64,000 bases of DNA, taken from contig NZ_OZ075110.1 of NCBI RefSeq assembly GCF_964186625.1, positions 427,501-491,500 on the forward strand, written 5' to 3'. Below are positions 37,682-46,536 of this stretch, piece by piece (the first letter of the stretch is position 1; each line of letters starts with the position of its first letter). The notes under the pieces are model-generated. The model saw nothing but the letters and a program-made list of their open reading frames with translations. It searched no databases and was not told the DNA's origin. A program made the translations under genes and the position numbers. This DNA comes from Asticcacaulis sp. MM231. Its GTDB lineage: Bacteria > Pseudomonadota > Alphaproteobacteria > Caulobacterales > Caulobacteraceae.

Positions 37682-39376
37682 ATGGATCACGCCCTGGACG
37701 CCTTGCCGGATGATGTCGCTGCCCTACGGGCGGAGCTGGTATTAGCGCGCTCAGAACGGCTGGCAGCTGAAGAGGCCCTAAGGCATAAATCGGCGTCTCA
37801 CAGCACCCTTGCGGCGGAATACGCTGTGGCTCAGGCCAAGGCAGCTGAGGATATGGCGATAATCGCCCACCAGAAGCTTGTCATCGAGAAGCTTCAGAGG
37901 CAAATCCATGGCCAGACATCTGAACGATCGGCCCGCCTGACCGATCAGCTTGAAATGACCTTTGAAGAGCTTGAGGCGACAGCGACGGAAGCCGAGCTGT
38001 TGGCGGAGATGGCGGTCTCAAAAGCGACGCATGTGGCTGGCTTTACGCGCAGCCGGCCTCATACCCGTTTAAACTTCCCAGAACACCTGCCTCGCGAACG
38101 CGTCGTTGTGCCTGGACCAACCGTCTGCGACTGCTGTGGCAGCGATCGTCTGCGCAAGCTCAGCGAAGATGTCACGAAGACGCTCGAATCTATTCCGCGC
38201 ACGTGGAAGGTCATTGAAACCGTACGCGAGAAGTTCTCATGCCGGGATTGCGAGAAAATCAGCCAGGCGCCATCGCCGTTCCATACCATTCCACGGGGGT
38301 GGGCCGGCCCCAGCCTTATAGCCATGATCCTGTTCGAGAAGTTCGGTCAGCACCAACCTCTCAATCGTCAGATTGAGCGCTATGCGCTGGAAGGGGTACC
38401 GATCAGCCTGTCAACGGTCGCTGATCTGGTTGGCGCCAGCTGTCTGGCGCTGGCGCCTCTGATCCGACTGGTTGAGGCGCACACCTTCAAGGCCGAGCGT
38501 TTACACGGCGATGACACCACAGTGCCTGTTCTGGCAGAGGGGAAGACGATTACGGGCCGAATATGGGGCTATGTAAAAGACGACAAGCCCTTCGGGGGCA
38601 CGTCGCCACCATCGGCCATGTTCTATTATTCCCGCGATCGCGGTGGAGAACATCCTCAAGCGCATCTGATTAAATTTAAAGGTCTGTTCCAGGCCGACGC
38701 CTACTCCGGGTATGGTGAAATTTATAAACCGGGGCGAAGTCCCGGGCCCATTTTAGAAGCTGCCTGCTGGGCGCATGCGAGGAGGCCCTTCTTCATCATG
38801 GCCGACGTCGAACAGAATGCACGCCGTAAGGCCGAAGGTAAGAAGCCGTCCGTCCTGTCGCCTGTTGCCATGGAAATGGTGCGCCGGATCGATGCCCTCT
38901 TCGAGATCGAGCGTGGCATCAATGGCAAAAGTCCTGAAGAGCGTCACGCTGTCCGCCAAATGCTAAGTAAACCCATCATCGACGATCTGGAGCCCTGGAT
39001 GCAAGATCAGAAAGCGAAGCTGCCTAACGGGCATGACCTGCGCAAAGCCTTGAATTACATGCTCAGCCGCTGGCACGCCTTCACACTCTTCCTGACGGAT
39101 GGTCGGGTCTGTCTGTCGAACAATGCTGCCGAACGGGCGTTAAGAGGCATAGCTTTGGGCCGTCGAAACTGGACCTTCTGTGGGTCAGATCGCGGAGGCC
39201 AAAGGGCTGCGGCCATGTACAGTCTGATTGTTACCGCCAAGATGAACAAAATCGATCCGCAGATCTGGCTTGCTGATATCCTCGCGCGTATTGCAGAGCA
39301 TCCCGCTCGACGTCTTGATGAGCTGCTCCCCTGGAACTGGCAGCCCTCAACCCAAAACAAAACTCAGGCGGACTGA
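37682..39376 (+). CDS. tnpC: IS66 transposase TnpC
   Basis: The protein has 564 residues. It has an N-terminal coiled coil (about residues 15-105), a zinc-binding region (CDCCGSDRLRKL, CRDCEKI) and a DDE core with LHGDDTTVPVL (first Asp), LFQADAYSGYGEIY (second Asp) and LSNNAAERALRGIALGRRNWTF (Glu). It is full length and apparently intact. Confidence 0.95.
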   Translation: MDHALDALPDDVAALRAELVLARSERLAAEEALRHKSASHSTLAAEYAVAQAKAAEDMAIIAHQKLVIEKLQRQIHGQTSERSARLTDQLEMTFEELEATATEAELLAEMAVSKATHVAGFTRSRPHTRLNFPEHLPRERVVVPGPTVCDCCGSDRLRKLSEDVTKTLESIPRTWKVIETVREKFSCRDCEKISQAPSPFHTIPRGWAGPSLIAMILFEKFGQHQPLNRQIERYALEGVPISLSTVADLVGASCLALAPLIRLVEAHTFKAERLHGDDTTVPVLAEGKTITGRIWGYVKDDKPFGGTSPPSAMFYYSRDRGGEHPQAHLIKFKGLFQADAYSGYGEIYKPGRSPGPILEAACWAHARRPFFIMADVEQNARRKAEGKKPSVLSPVAMEMVRRIDALFEIERGINGKSPEERHAVRQMLSKPIIDDLEPWMQDQKAKLPNGHDLRKALNYMLSRWHAFTLFLTDGRVCLSNNAAERALRGIALGRRNWTFCGSDRGGQRAAAMYSLIVTAKMNKIDPQIWLADILARIAEHPARRLDELLPWNWQPSTQNKTQAD

Positions 39377-39648
39377 TGGCATATCGCGACAGTCATTTTT
39401 TTACGCTTAAATATGTCGCCCGGCAGCTCGAGGAAGACGAAGATCTTCTACGCGAAGTAACGATAGAAATGTTCTCTGAAGACGGGTGCTTTACCGTTTA
39501 CGACGATTACCCAGCCGATGAAACAAAGGAGTCGATTACTGTTTTTAACACAGATGGGATCGACTACCTGATCGAGGCTCTGAAAGACAATCGGGAGCAT
39601 TACGTCGAGCAACGTAAGAAAACTGAACTGTTCTACAAAAAGAAATAA
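39376..39648 (+). CDS. small acidic protein coupled to tnpC
   Basis: The protein has 90 residues. ATG 39376 overlaps the tnpC stop (TGATG). It is acidic with a lysine-rich end and no recognised domain. The coupling suggests that it is read with the IS66 genes, either as a passenger or as a fourth IS gene. Its stop (39646-39648) directly abuts the stop of the convergent gene, so the IS end probably lies here or inside the neighbour. Confidence 0.6.
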   Translation: MAYRDSHFFTLKYVARQLEEDEDLLREVTIEMFSEDGCFTVYDDYPADETKESITVFNTDGIDYLIEALKDNREHYVEQRKKTELFYKKK

Positions 39649-40290
39649 TCATACCCCCTGTGGCCTTGGGCGAATGGGTACGTTCCATCGGCTATATGAA
39701 GACAATGTTAGGGCATCAACGGGTACGACGACCTCGGCCAATTTAATGGGGCGACGTTTGACCGCGACGGCCTTGGCCGACGACATGATTGACCCGCTCG
39801 AATAGAACGTCTTTGTCCAGAGTAAAATGCCGTCCGATGTAATGCACTTCTTCGAAATGAGGGGCGGCATTCCGGAGCCCATATCTTGGCTAAACGCCCA
39901 AACGTGACAGCGCTCCCCGATAAGCCGATCCGTTGCAGACGTTCTCGTAACAGTGGCAGGGTAGTGCTTTGTTGGACCGCTGGCGGCCAGAGAAAACAGC
40001 TTCTTGTCGGCCTTTCGAGTTACCTGCCAGGAGAAGCCGGTTGCAAGATCGGCGTAGCTGTCTTGGACGAAGCCGTTGGACGAGGTCACCCGTTCATGCT
40101 GCCGAGAGCCTGACCGGTAGATGAAGACGTGGCCGCGCCCGCGTTGTGTCGGATTGTCCTCCACCATTTCAGCCGTGTGATCTACGGATTTCGCTGTCAC
40201 ATAGCTAATCTAGTCGGGCTGGCTAAAGGACTCGGCGTGCGAGCCTTCGGCGTAAGCTATTCCGGCACAGATTAGAACCCACCTAAGCAT
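39649..40290 (-). pseudogene. secreted paralogue of the 35905 gene, nonsense mutation after the signal peptide
   Basis: ATG 40290 begins a signal-like peptide (MLRWVLICAGIAYAEG). An in-frame TAG at codon 27 (40210-40212) follows, after which the frame stays open to 39649. Without the TAG it would be a periplasmic protein of about 213 residues. It shares the GERCxV...CITSDG block with the TonB-like gene across the IS66 element. Internal starts such as GTG 40200 would give a cytoplasmic product. Confidence 0.65.
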
Positions 40291-40667
40291 TTCGAAATTC
40301 CATATTGTTACTTCAATCCCGTACCACACGGTAGCATGTGGCCATTAAGATTGGGCTGAAATCCATGATTAATTCGGAGACTAAGTACCTTTCGCTTCAG
40401 CCACTGCCTTGCGGATGCGTTTCCCCTACGACAATACTTCGGTCAATCAGCCGGATACACCGCCACGCAGCACACGATCGGCTAGACTAATTCATAGTGG
40501 GCGCGACATTGCGCTATTCCTTGATCCGTCTGCTTGGAGAAATCTGACCCGTCGATGACCGGTTTCGGGCTTGCCAGGCGATCTACACCCAGATGTCCGG
40601 AACGGGCGCACAGGCGACCATGTACCGCAGCGAACTCTATCCGATTATGCGGTTGGGATGCCAGGTG
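40291..40667. other. gene-poor stretch with degenerate repeat copy 4
   Basis: No gene is seen. 40553-40616 carries ATGACCGGTTTCGGGC and then AGATGTCCGGAACGGGCGCA, matching the copy at 12142-12205. Confidence 0.5.
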
Positions 40668-40979
40668 CTAATCTCCGAACTCGTCCTTAAGCTGGGCGAT
40701 CTGGTGCATGCGCTGGTGGAGGATTGTCACAATACCTATATCGCCACTCGATAGGCGACGCCAATAGACGAAATGGCCTTGGTATCGGAAGAAATACCCA
40801 TTGACGCCAAATTCTGCCGGTACTGGCCTCGAGATCGCGCCTTGCATCTCGATCCGCTCAAAGGCATTGAACAAACCAGTGATGTATTTTTCTGCTTGGT
40901 CGTCGCCCCAGGTGTCCCTAGTATAGCGGTAAATTTCATCAAGACGAAAGGATGCAGCCTCTTGGATAAGAACGGCCAC
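40668..40979 (-). CDS. ParE/RelE-type toxin
   Basis: The protein has 103 residues. AASFRLDEIYRYTRDTWGDDQAEKYITGLFNAFERI is the ParE helical hairpin, and VNGYFFRYQGHFVYWR with IGIVTILHQRMH forms the beta-sheet with the late basic residues. ParE toxins act on DNA gyrase. It lies 2 bp after its antitoxin. Confidence 0.9.
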   Translation of the reverse strand: MAVLIQEAASFRLDEIYRYTRDTWGDDQAEKYITGLFNAFERIEMQGAISRPVPAEFGVNGYFFRYQGHFVYWRRLSSGDIGIVTILHQRMHQIAQLKDEFGD

Positions 40980-40981
40980 GA

Positions 40982-41236
40982 CTAAGTCCGGTTCCGAGCA
41001 ATTACGTCAGTGGCAGACAGAGGCTTGTAGGAGGCTTCAGGTGTGGCAAAGGCGTGCGTCAACTCGGCCTTCAGCTTTTGAAAGGCAATCTCGTCGGCTT
41101 GAGCCTTGTCCCTTCGGATCAGGTCGCGAATATACTCACTGACGTTTTCGTAAGTACCACTGTTGCCTACATTTTGAGCGACAAAATCGCTAAGGACTCC
41201 GCTTACACGAACGGTCAGGGTGGTCATCTGAGACAT
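40982..41236 (-). CDS. ParD-type antitoxin
   Basis: The protein has 84 residues. A ribbon-helix-helix N-terminus (TLTVRVSGVLSDFV...YENVSEYIRDLIRRDK) is followed by a disordered toxin-binding tail. It precedes the ParE toxin. Confidence 0.9.
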   Translation of the reverse strand: MSQMTTLTVRVSGVLSDFVAQNVGNSGTYENVSEYIRDLIRRDKAQADEIAFQKLKAELTHAFATPEASYKPLSATDVIARNRT

Positions 41237-41360
41237 TTAAAACCTCGCTTCCGTATTCAAGATAATTAAAAATGAATACAAAGGCAATATTTGCAAACAG
41301 GGAATCTTACGGGTCGCCGATCAGATGTGAAGTTAAAGTTCAACATAGCGACCTTTTGCA

Positions 41361-41627
41361 GTGATTTCCGCATCGGGCCGTTTGTTGGCCCATTGCGAAC
41401 ATGTCTCAATGAAGCAGCGAATCCGGTATTTCGGAATAGGGGCGGCATACGCGCCCGATGATGGCAATGATAATCTTTCCGTATCTGCCTCAGAAGAGAA
41501 TGTAAGCCAGTTCCTGACCACGACCGAAGGCCTTGAACTGGCGAAATCTTTTCCGCATATTGCCACGGCCAACCACCGCCGCCGCATCCTCAATTTGGTC
41601 GCCACGTTGGCCGAGGATGAGGCGTAA
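41361..41627 (+). pseudogene. C-terminal remnant of an XRE-type regulator
   Basis: FLTTTEGLELAKSFPHIATANHRRRILNLVATLAEDE matches the C-terminal tail of many alphaproteobacterial XRE-family regulators. The helix-turn-helix that should precede it is absent. Confidence 0.5.
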
Positions 41628-41637
41628 GATGCCTGCC

Positions 41638-42015
41638 TCAACTGCCCGTGTCAATACCGCGCTGGATGGTGGCGATTTCATACCTGGTCATATGCTGTAA
41701 TTCTTTCAGCCGATTTGGCATGTCCATGCTTTCATGGAAAATCCCGATGATGATAATGGTATCTTTGTCATAAGGCTGAAAGGCAATATAGCGGTGCTCC
41801 ACCAAATGGATTAAAAAGCCTGTGCCTGCGGCCAGATCATCGCGGTGGGGCGAGTTGAAGCCCTCGTGGTTTTCAGCAATGTGCTGAAATCCGGCCAATA
41901 AGGCCGCACTGTATTTTCTGGCCTGCGCGATGCCCCATCGTTCCTTTGTGTCGCGCACAGCCTTTTTTAAATGCGTTTCGGCAGTCAAGGTCAGACGATA
42001 GGTTTTACTGTTCAT
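41638..42015 (-). CDS. ParE/RelE-type toxin (second pair)
   Basis: The protein has 125 residues. It has the ParE layout (LTAETHLKKAVRDTKERWGIAQARKYSAALLAGFQHI, then HLVEHRYIAFQPYDKDTIIIIGIFHESMD) with a C-terminal extension of about 20 residues. It follows its antitoxin by 8 bp. Confidence 0.85.
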   Translation of the reverse strand: MNSKTYRLTLTAETHLKKAVRDTKERWGIAQARKYSAALLAGFQHIAENHEGFNSPHRDDLAAGTGFLIHLVEHRYIAFQPYDKDTIIIIGIFHESMDMPNRLKELQHMTRYEIATIQRGIDTGS

Positions 42016-42023
42016 CGTCGGCG

Positions 42024-42284
42024 TCAGCGATCCAGGCCGTCGAGGAAGTCGTCCATATGCTGTTCCACGTCTGCTGCAGAATAGGTGCGACCGTTTTTAA
42101 TATCGTCGGAAGATTTCAGGAGTTCTTTGAAGACGTAAAGCCGTTCCGCCTCTTTTTCCATATCGCTGCGGATCAGGGCGCGGACATATTCGCTGGGGGT
42201 GGCAAACGCCTCTTTGCCGCTGGTGCGAAGATCGACGTAGGCGCGCATTTCATCAGGCAAACTTACGTGCAAACTACTGGTCAT
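42024..42284 (-). CDS. ParD-type antitoxin (second pair)
   Basis: The protein has 86 residues from ATG 42284. Its ribbon-helix-helix is SSLHVSLPDEMRAYVDLRTS...TPSEYVRALIRSDMEKE. An upstream in-frame extension is unlikely to be translated. Confidence 0.9.
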   Translation of the reverse strand: MTSSLHVSLPDEMRAYVDLRTSGKEAFATPSEYVRALIRSDMEKEAERLYVFKELLKSSDDIKNGRTYSAADVEQHMDDFLDGLDR

Positions 42285-42537
42285 GACAGCCCACTTCGTC
42301 GGTTTCAACAGCTTTAAAATGCCCTTATCGGGCGAAAATGTCAATAGATGACATTTGCGCTAGGCGTCAGGCAGCTTAAAAGGGGACCTACATGATGCCA
42401 TGCGTCCAACCTGGATCAAGCACACAAAAAGTTGACAACATTGATCTAAAATTGACACACTTGTTGGCACACCCGCCAATTTGTTTTGTAAAATGTGAAA
42501 AAATAAGCTTTATAAATCAGTATAGAACACCTGTAAT

Positions 42538-42600
<63 letters not shown>

Positions 42601-42768
42601 AAAACTAAAATAAAATCAATAATATAATGTCTCCTCGCATTGGGCCGCGAGTCCAAAATGTGAGCAACGGCGGACGGCTCACATCGGATTGAAAAACGGC
42701 GCGATAGAGCCAGCCTAGATGCATGGAACGCAATTGTGATATTTGCAGGATGGTTAATGGGCTAGAAT

Positions 42769-43071
42769 GTGAGACCATTCAGAGCTGCATTGGAACAAAA
42801 TATGGCCCTCAACCCGGAATTTGTCTTTCAGCAAAAGTATATTTCTATCCCTCTTAAGCGAGCCCTTGGCTTGCCGGACGATGTCTGGTCCTTGGTTCTG
42901 AACGATAGCCTCGACAGTGCATATTTTCTGAATGGCGACTTCAGGCCGCAGACCATAGCTCTGAAACCGGATGTTCGCCCCCTGATTGACTTAGCGCTGC
43001 GACAAAAGCGTGAGGCCGAACTCGCGCTTCCCAGAGAATTAAGGCCGAGATATTTGGCTGAAGTGGTCTAA
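42769..43071 (+). CDS. small protein of unknown function
   Basis: The protein has 100 residues from GTG 42769, or 89 from ATG 42802. It contains YISIPLKRALGLPDDVWSLVLNDSLDSAYFLNGDF and a basic, charged C-terminal helix. I do not recognise a family. It is the first gene after the accessory DNA. Confidence 0.5.
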   Translation: MRPFRAALEQNMALNPEFVFQQKYISIPLKRALGLPDDVWSLVLNDSLDSAYFLNGDFRPQTIALKPDVRPLIDLALRQKREAELALPRELRPRYLAEVV

Positions 43072-43198
43072 TTGGTCCACCGGAAGATGGACGGGCTGGC
43101 CGCTCAAAAAGCCGCTGCGGGCAGGTAACGGCTTCGGGATATTTCAAAATCCAGCTTCGTCGGCTATTTGTATTCGCTCGCCTGATATTTTCTGGCGG

Positions 43199-43627
43199 TC
43201 AGGCTGCAGCCCTGAGCATCATTAGCATATCGTCAAGAACGTTCAGGCTGAGCGGCTTTGAAAGGCACAGGTCAAAGCCCGAATTGGCCGTCCGGCGTCT
43301 GGACTCGTCATCGTTGAAACCGGTCTGCGCAATTATCTTTAGGCCCTCGAATGTGCGATCCTTCCGCAGTAAATTGGCCACTTCGAAACCATCCATGCCC
43401 GGCATCGCCAGATCGAGAAACAAAACGTTAGGCCGAAAGACTCGGGCGACCGAAACCGCATCCGGCCCATTGCAGCAGGATTGAACCACATCGCCGAAGT
43501 CCTCGATTGCAGCACGAACGCTTTCGGCAGCTCCGACGTTATCGTCGACCACAAGAACGCGCAGCGGTTTCTGTAGAACCGGCAGTCGAGGGGTGAGTAG
43601 TGGTGCGCGAGCGTTTACGGCCGTCAA
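43199..43627 (-). CDS. single-domain response regulator
   Basis: A CheY-like receiver domain: VLVVDDN (acidic pair), LFLDLAMPGMDGFE (phospho-acceptor Asp), AQTGF (Thr) and LSKPL (Lys) are all present, with no output domain. The frame is open to a TTG at 43702. TTG 43627, preceded by AGGTG, fits the receiver start better. The partner kinase is not in the window. Confidence 0.85.
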   Translation of the reverse strand: MTAVNARAPLLTPRLPVLQKPLRVLVVDDNVGAAESVRAAIEDFGDVVQSCCNGPDAVSVARVFRPNVLFLDLAMPGMDGFEVANLLRKDRTFEGLKIIAQTGFNDDESRRRTANSGFDLCLSKPLSLNVLDDMLMMLRAAA

Positions 43628-43702
43628 GTGACACCTGTAGAAGACTGGCGGATGAATGAATATGCTTCTGTACCATATGCATGTGACACAAATGCGGTGC
43701 AA

Positions 43703-43979
43703 AAAGTTAATGCCAACCGATCGTCGGGCGAGTTTTCACAAATATGGACCTTGCGGTCACGAGTGAATGGTTTTCGCGAATTAAAACTAACGCTTTTCCT
43801 GGGATGTTTTCTTGGGATATTTTTCTCTGTAACCGCCAAACCTTATGCGTTAAGTGCTGATTTATTTGATTTTACGTTGGCTTTTTTGATGTGATTGCCC
43901 CCTCTGGAATTATTGAAATAAATGCAGTATACTGACGAATTGTGGTCACGAATTTGTGGCCGGGAATAAGGTTATCCAA
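43703..43979. other. intergenic stretch
   Basis: No supported gene. It is AT-rich towards 43900-43930, a likely promoter for the next gene. Confidence 0.4.
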
Positions 43980-44327
43980 ATGAGTGCTAAGAAGAAATCG
44001 GGCAATAAAAAGCCGAAGAAGGCTATAGTCTATGACAGTCTGGTTCAGGGCGCATTGGACGGATTGACCGGCGACGCCCTATTCGATCATGTGAAAACAA
44101 TTTTACCTGAAGTCAAAAATAAGGCCGTCATCAAAGCCGGCATTTCGGCATTGCAAGATCCCAAACTTACCGACAGGACAATTTTGGATTCACTCTATGG
44201 CCTCGCAATCCAGAGACGCCTTGCCGGCGTAACAACCGTTTCCGAGACTAAATCCAGCCAGGATTTAGAGGCCAATACCTCTGACGCAACGACTACTGAA
44301 AAGAAGCGGCACAAGAAAGCGGTATAA
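43980..44327 (+). CDS. small basic protein of unknown function
   Basis: The protein has 115 residues from ATG 43980. Its ends are lysine-rich (SAKKKSGNKKPKKA and KKRHKKAV) around a central helical part (VQGALDGLTGDALFDHVKTILPEVKNKAVIKAGISAL). The composition suggests nucleic-acid binding; this is inference only. Confidence 0.6.
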   Translation: MSAKKKSGNKKPKKAIVYDSLVQGALDGLTGDALFDHVKTILPEVKNKAVIKAGISALQDPKLTDRTILDSLYGLAIQRRLAGVTTVSETKSSQDLEANTSDATTTEKKRHKKAV

Positions 44328-44350
44328 TCAAACAGCTCGGAACTCGCGCT

Positions 44351-44400
44351 GGTGTGCGGGTTTGTGAGACCCTTTATAGGTCTCGGTCATACCCGTCACC
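44351..44400. terminator. long stem-loop after 44327
   Basis: An inner stem GAGACC/GGTCTC (44366-44384) nests inside an outer pairing GGTG..CGGGT / ACCCG.CACC. There is no T-run, so termination is uncertain. Confidence 0.4.
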
Positions 44401-44620
44401 AGCCATAGAGCTCTAACCGCATGAGATATCGTCTTTCGCGTTCGTTCCCAGATTGTAAGGAACGTTCATCCGCGTCCAACCCATATCCGACGTTATGGCG
44501 CAGGTTGAACACGTTAGCCGCCACGTGACGCTTGCTGGTTTTTCTTGAAGCGCTGAAAAAGCCCCATAATTGACCGGACAGGGTCTCGATCTTAATAAGA
44601 GGCGGGCTAAATGTCGTCAT
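44396..44620 (-). CDS. possible small protein or gene remnant
   Basis: The frame has 74 residues, ending ...NVFNLRHNVGYGLDADERSLQSGNERERRYLMRLELYGW. The sequence reads like real protein, but no family or clear ribosome binding site is recognised. It may be the C-terminal remnant of a longer gene. Confidence 0.3.
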   Translation of the reverse strand: MTTFSPPLIKIETLSGQLWGFFSASRKTSKRHVAANVFNLRHNVGYGLDADERSLQSGNERERRYLMRLELYGW

Positions 44621-45306
44621 TATGTCTGCGTCATTGTCTCACGATAAGTATGATCTAAAAGGCGCACTGAGGTAATCTTTGCGTTGTTATTTGTTGCGGT
44701 GCGGCTTAGCATCATTTTACCAGCACATCGTAATCCCGAGCAGGCCATGCCATGCCATGCCAACCCAGCCCGATCTCCATAATGACGTGTCCAATGTAAA
44801 AAATGATGAGGTCTCTGCTGACGTCGTCCCGACTGGTGAGGCAATACAGGTGCCCACGTGCGGTGGAAATCGGGGCGTGAAGCAACCCGCACCCGAATTA
44901 GATGAAGAGAATAGCACGGCGTGGATATAGTCTGTGTGGGAAGTGGCGGGGCGGATAGCCATGCAGGAGTGATAGAGCCAAGAGCATCGCAAGGCCAAGT
45001 TTCTTTGAGAGGGTTACAAAGGGGGGCTTGGAGGAAAACGCGCCAGGAGCGACCATGAACCAATATATTTGCATTGACGTTGCAGCAATCAGTAATTCAG
45101 CCTTCTCCTAACCGGTCTTCAATTTCCCTTATTGATCGTCTACCAAATTCTTCGAACTGACGTGCTTGAGGGCGTAATTCTGAATGCGATCGCGTATATT
45201 GAAGTTAGCCCAGGCTTTTAAGAACAGCAATATGGTGCCCGATTGCGCGCGCACCTGCTCCCCGCCGGGTGTGGCCTAGCATCTTTCCATGCGGGAAGGC
45301 ATAAGT
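44621..45306. other. gene-poor stretch
   Basis: No supported gene on either strand; the ORFs here show no recognisable protein features. Confidence 0.5.
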
Positions 45307-46452
45307 TTAGGATGCGCGGGGGCCAGCCAAAAAGCTGTCGACGGCCTGACGTCCAATACCTGGATCATCGGTGAAGAAGCCATCCAGTCCATTACGCAGG
45401 TAATGGTGTATTTCCTTGATGGAGCCTTCAACATTGCGGGCGCTGTCGCCCTCAGTGTTTCGGAAGTTCGCGGCGATGAATTGGTTTTCGGGGCGGAACT
45501 CGTATCCCTGTACCTTCAGGCCTGCCGCGTGAGCGAGGCCGATCATAGGATGGGGTTGGCCAAGGTGGCCCTTGGAGTCGAGGGGAATGAGGGTCCGGAT
45601 GTCCGGAGAGATAATATCGGCGTATCTAGCAATCTCCTTTAAGCCCTGGGCAGACGTCATGTCTGCAAACGTCATGTTGCCACCGGCCATCATGACGTCG
45701 ATAGGTTTCTGATCGAGGTCATTGATCAGTTGCATCACTTTCAGCCGTTCATTGCGACCGAGTTTTGCGCGCAGATATTTGAGATTGGCGATTTCAAATG
45801 ACTGAATAATCAGGGGCGCACGCTGGAGATAGCTATGGCGCGACAGAATGTCGAGAAACCTGTCCTCCAGAGGCAGGCCGATAGAAGCGAAGTAGGTGGA
45901 AAATTTCAATTCGGGCACAAGACCGATCAGGCGGCCGCGTGTTACGGATTCGGCGGCGACAAAATCAATCATCTCTTCGAAACTGACCATCTGAAATTCA
46001 CCATCGTAAGCGGTATTGGCCTGGCGAACCTTGGGCATGGTTTCCTTACGTCGTAAGCTCTTGAGCTCAGTAAAAGTCAGGTCGGAGACGAACCAGCCTG
46101 TGACGGTTCTGCCGAGTATGGTGAGATCACGTTTGCGATCGGCGAATTCTGGCCGGCTGGCAATGTCGGTGCCACCGCTCAGTTCGCCATCGTGGGTCGC
46201 TACAAGGACTCCGTCCTTCGACGGCATCAGATCGGGTTCGATATAGTCCGCCCCGTCGGCAATCGCCTTGGCGTAGGACGCCAGGGTATGCTCCGGTCGC
46301 AGGGCGCATGCCCCTCTGTGCGCCAGAACGGGGATGTGGCGCGAGGACGTGGCCTGCGCCCTGGCTGTACCCTTTAGGCCGAGCAGCCCTCCGCAGACAG
46401 TGGCCAGCGATGCGGTTGATTGTAAGACGGCGCGGCGGCTGAGGTCGACCAT
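45307..46452 (-). CDS. glpQ: glycerophosphodiester phosphodiesterase, Tat-exported
   Basis: The protein has 381 residues. An N-terminal SRRAVLQ twin-arginine motif precedes a hydrophobic stretch. The catalytic features of the family are HRGACALRPEHTLASY, DYIEPDLMPSKDGVLVATHD (metal-binding Glu/Asp and His) and the late GLDGFFTDDPG. It hydrolyses glycerophosphodiesters to glycerol 3-phosphate and an alcohol. It follows a TonB receptor and a PI-PLC-like gene on the same strand, suggesting a phospholipid-derived nutrient pathway. Confidence 0.92.
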   Translation of the reverse strand: MVDLSRRAVLQSTASLATVCGGLLGLKGTARAQATSSRHIPVLAHRGACALRPEHTLASYAKAIADGADYIEPDLMPSKDGVLVATHDGELSGGTDIASRPEFADRKRDLTILGRTVTGWFVSDLTFTELKSLRRKETMPKVRQANTAYDGEFQMVSFEEMIDFVAAESVTRGRLIGLVPELKFSTYFASIGLPLEDRFLDILSRHSYLQRAPLIIQSFEIANLKYLRAKLGRNERLKVMQLINDLDQKPIDVMMAGGNMTFADMTSAQGLKEIARYADIISPDIRTLIPLDSKGHLGQPHPMIGLAHAAGLKVQGYEFRPENQFIAANFRNTEGDSARNVEGSIKEIHHYLRNGLDGFFTDDPGIGRQAVDSFLAGPRAS

Positions 46453-46493
46453 GGACGTTCCTTGAGGGCGTGAGGTAATGCGGGAATAGACGT

Positions 46494-46520
46494 GAAGCCC
46501 CCGGATTATCCGAGGGCTTC
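46494..46520 (-). terminator. stem-loop between receptor and phosphodiesterase genes
   Basis: GAAGCCCCCGG and CCGAGGGCTTC pair with one mismatch around a 5-nt loop, without a T-run. It may attenuate transcription or stabilise RNA ends. Confidence 0.45.
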
Positions 46521-46536
46521 ATAGGCAGGGGGTTAT

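Larger units (their letters stand above)
36911..39376 (+). mobile_element. IS66-family element (tnpA, tnpB, tnpC, possibly a fourth gene)
   Basis: The ordered genes tnpA-tnpB-tnpC are characteristic. I could not find its terminal inverted repeats or 8-bp target duplication, so the outer limits are unknown. A coupled small gene (39376-39648) may belong to it. Confidence 0.9.

Noticed and set aside
44620..45063. 147-residue ORF on the minus strand
   Set aside because: Low-complexity translation with no domain, in a region without gene-like signals.
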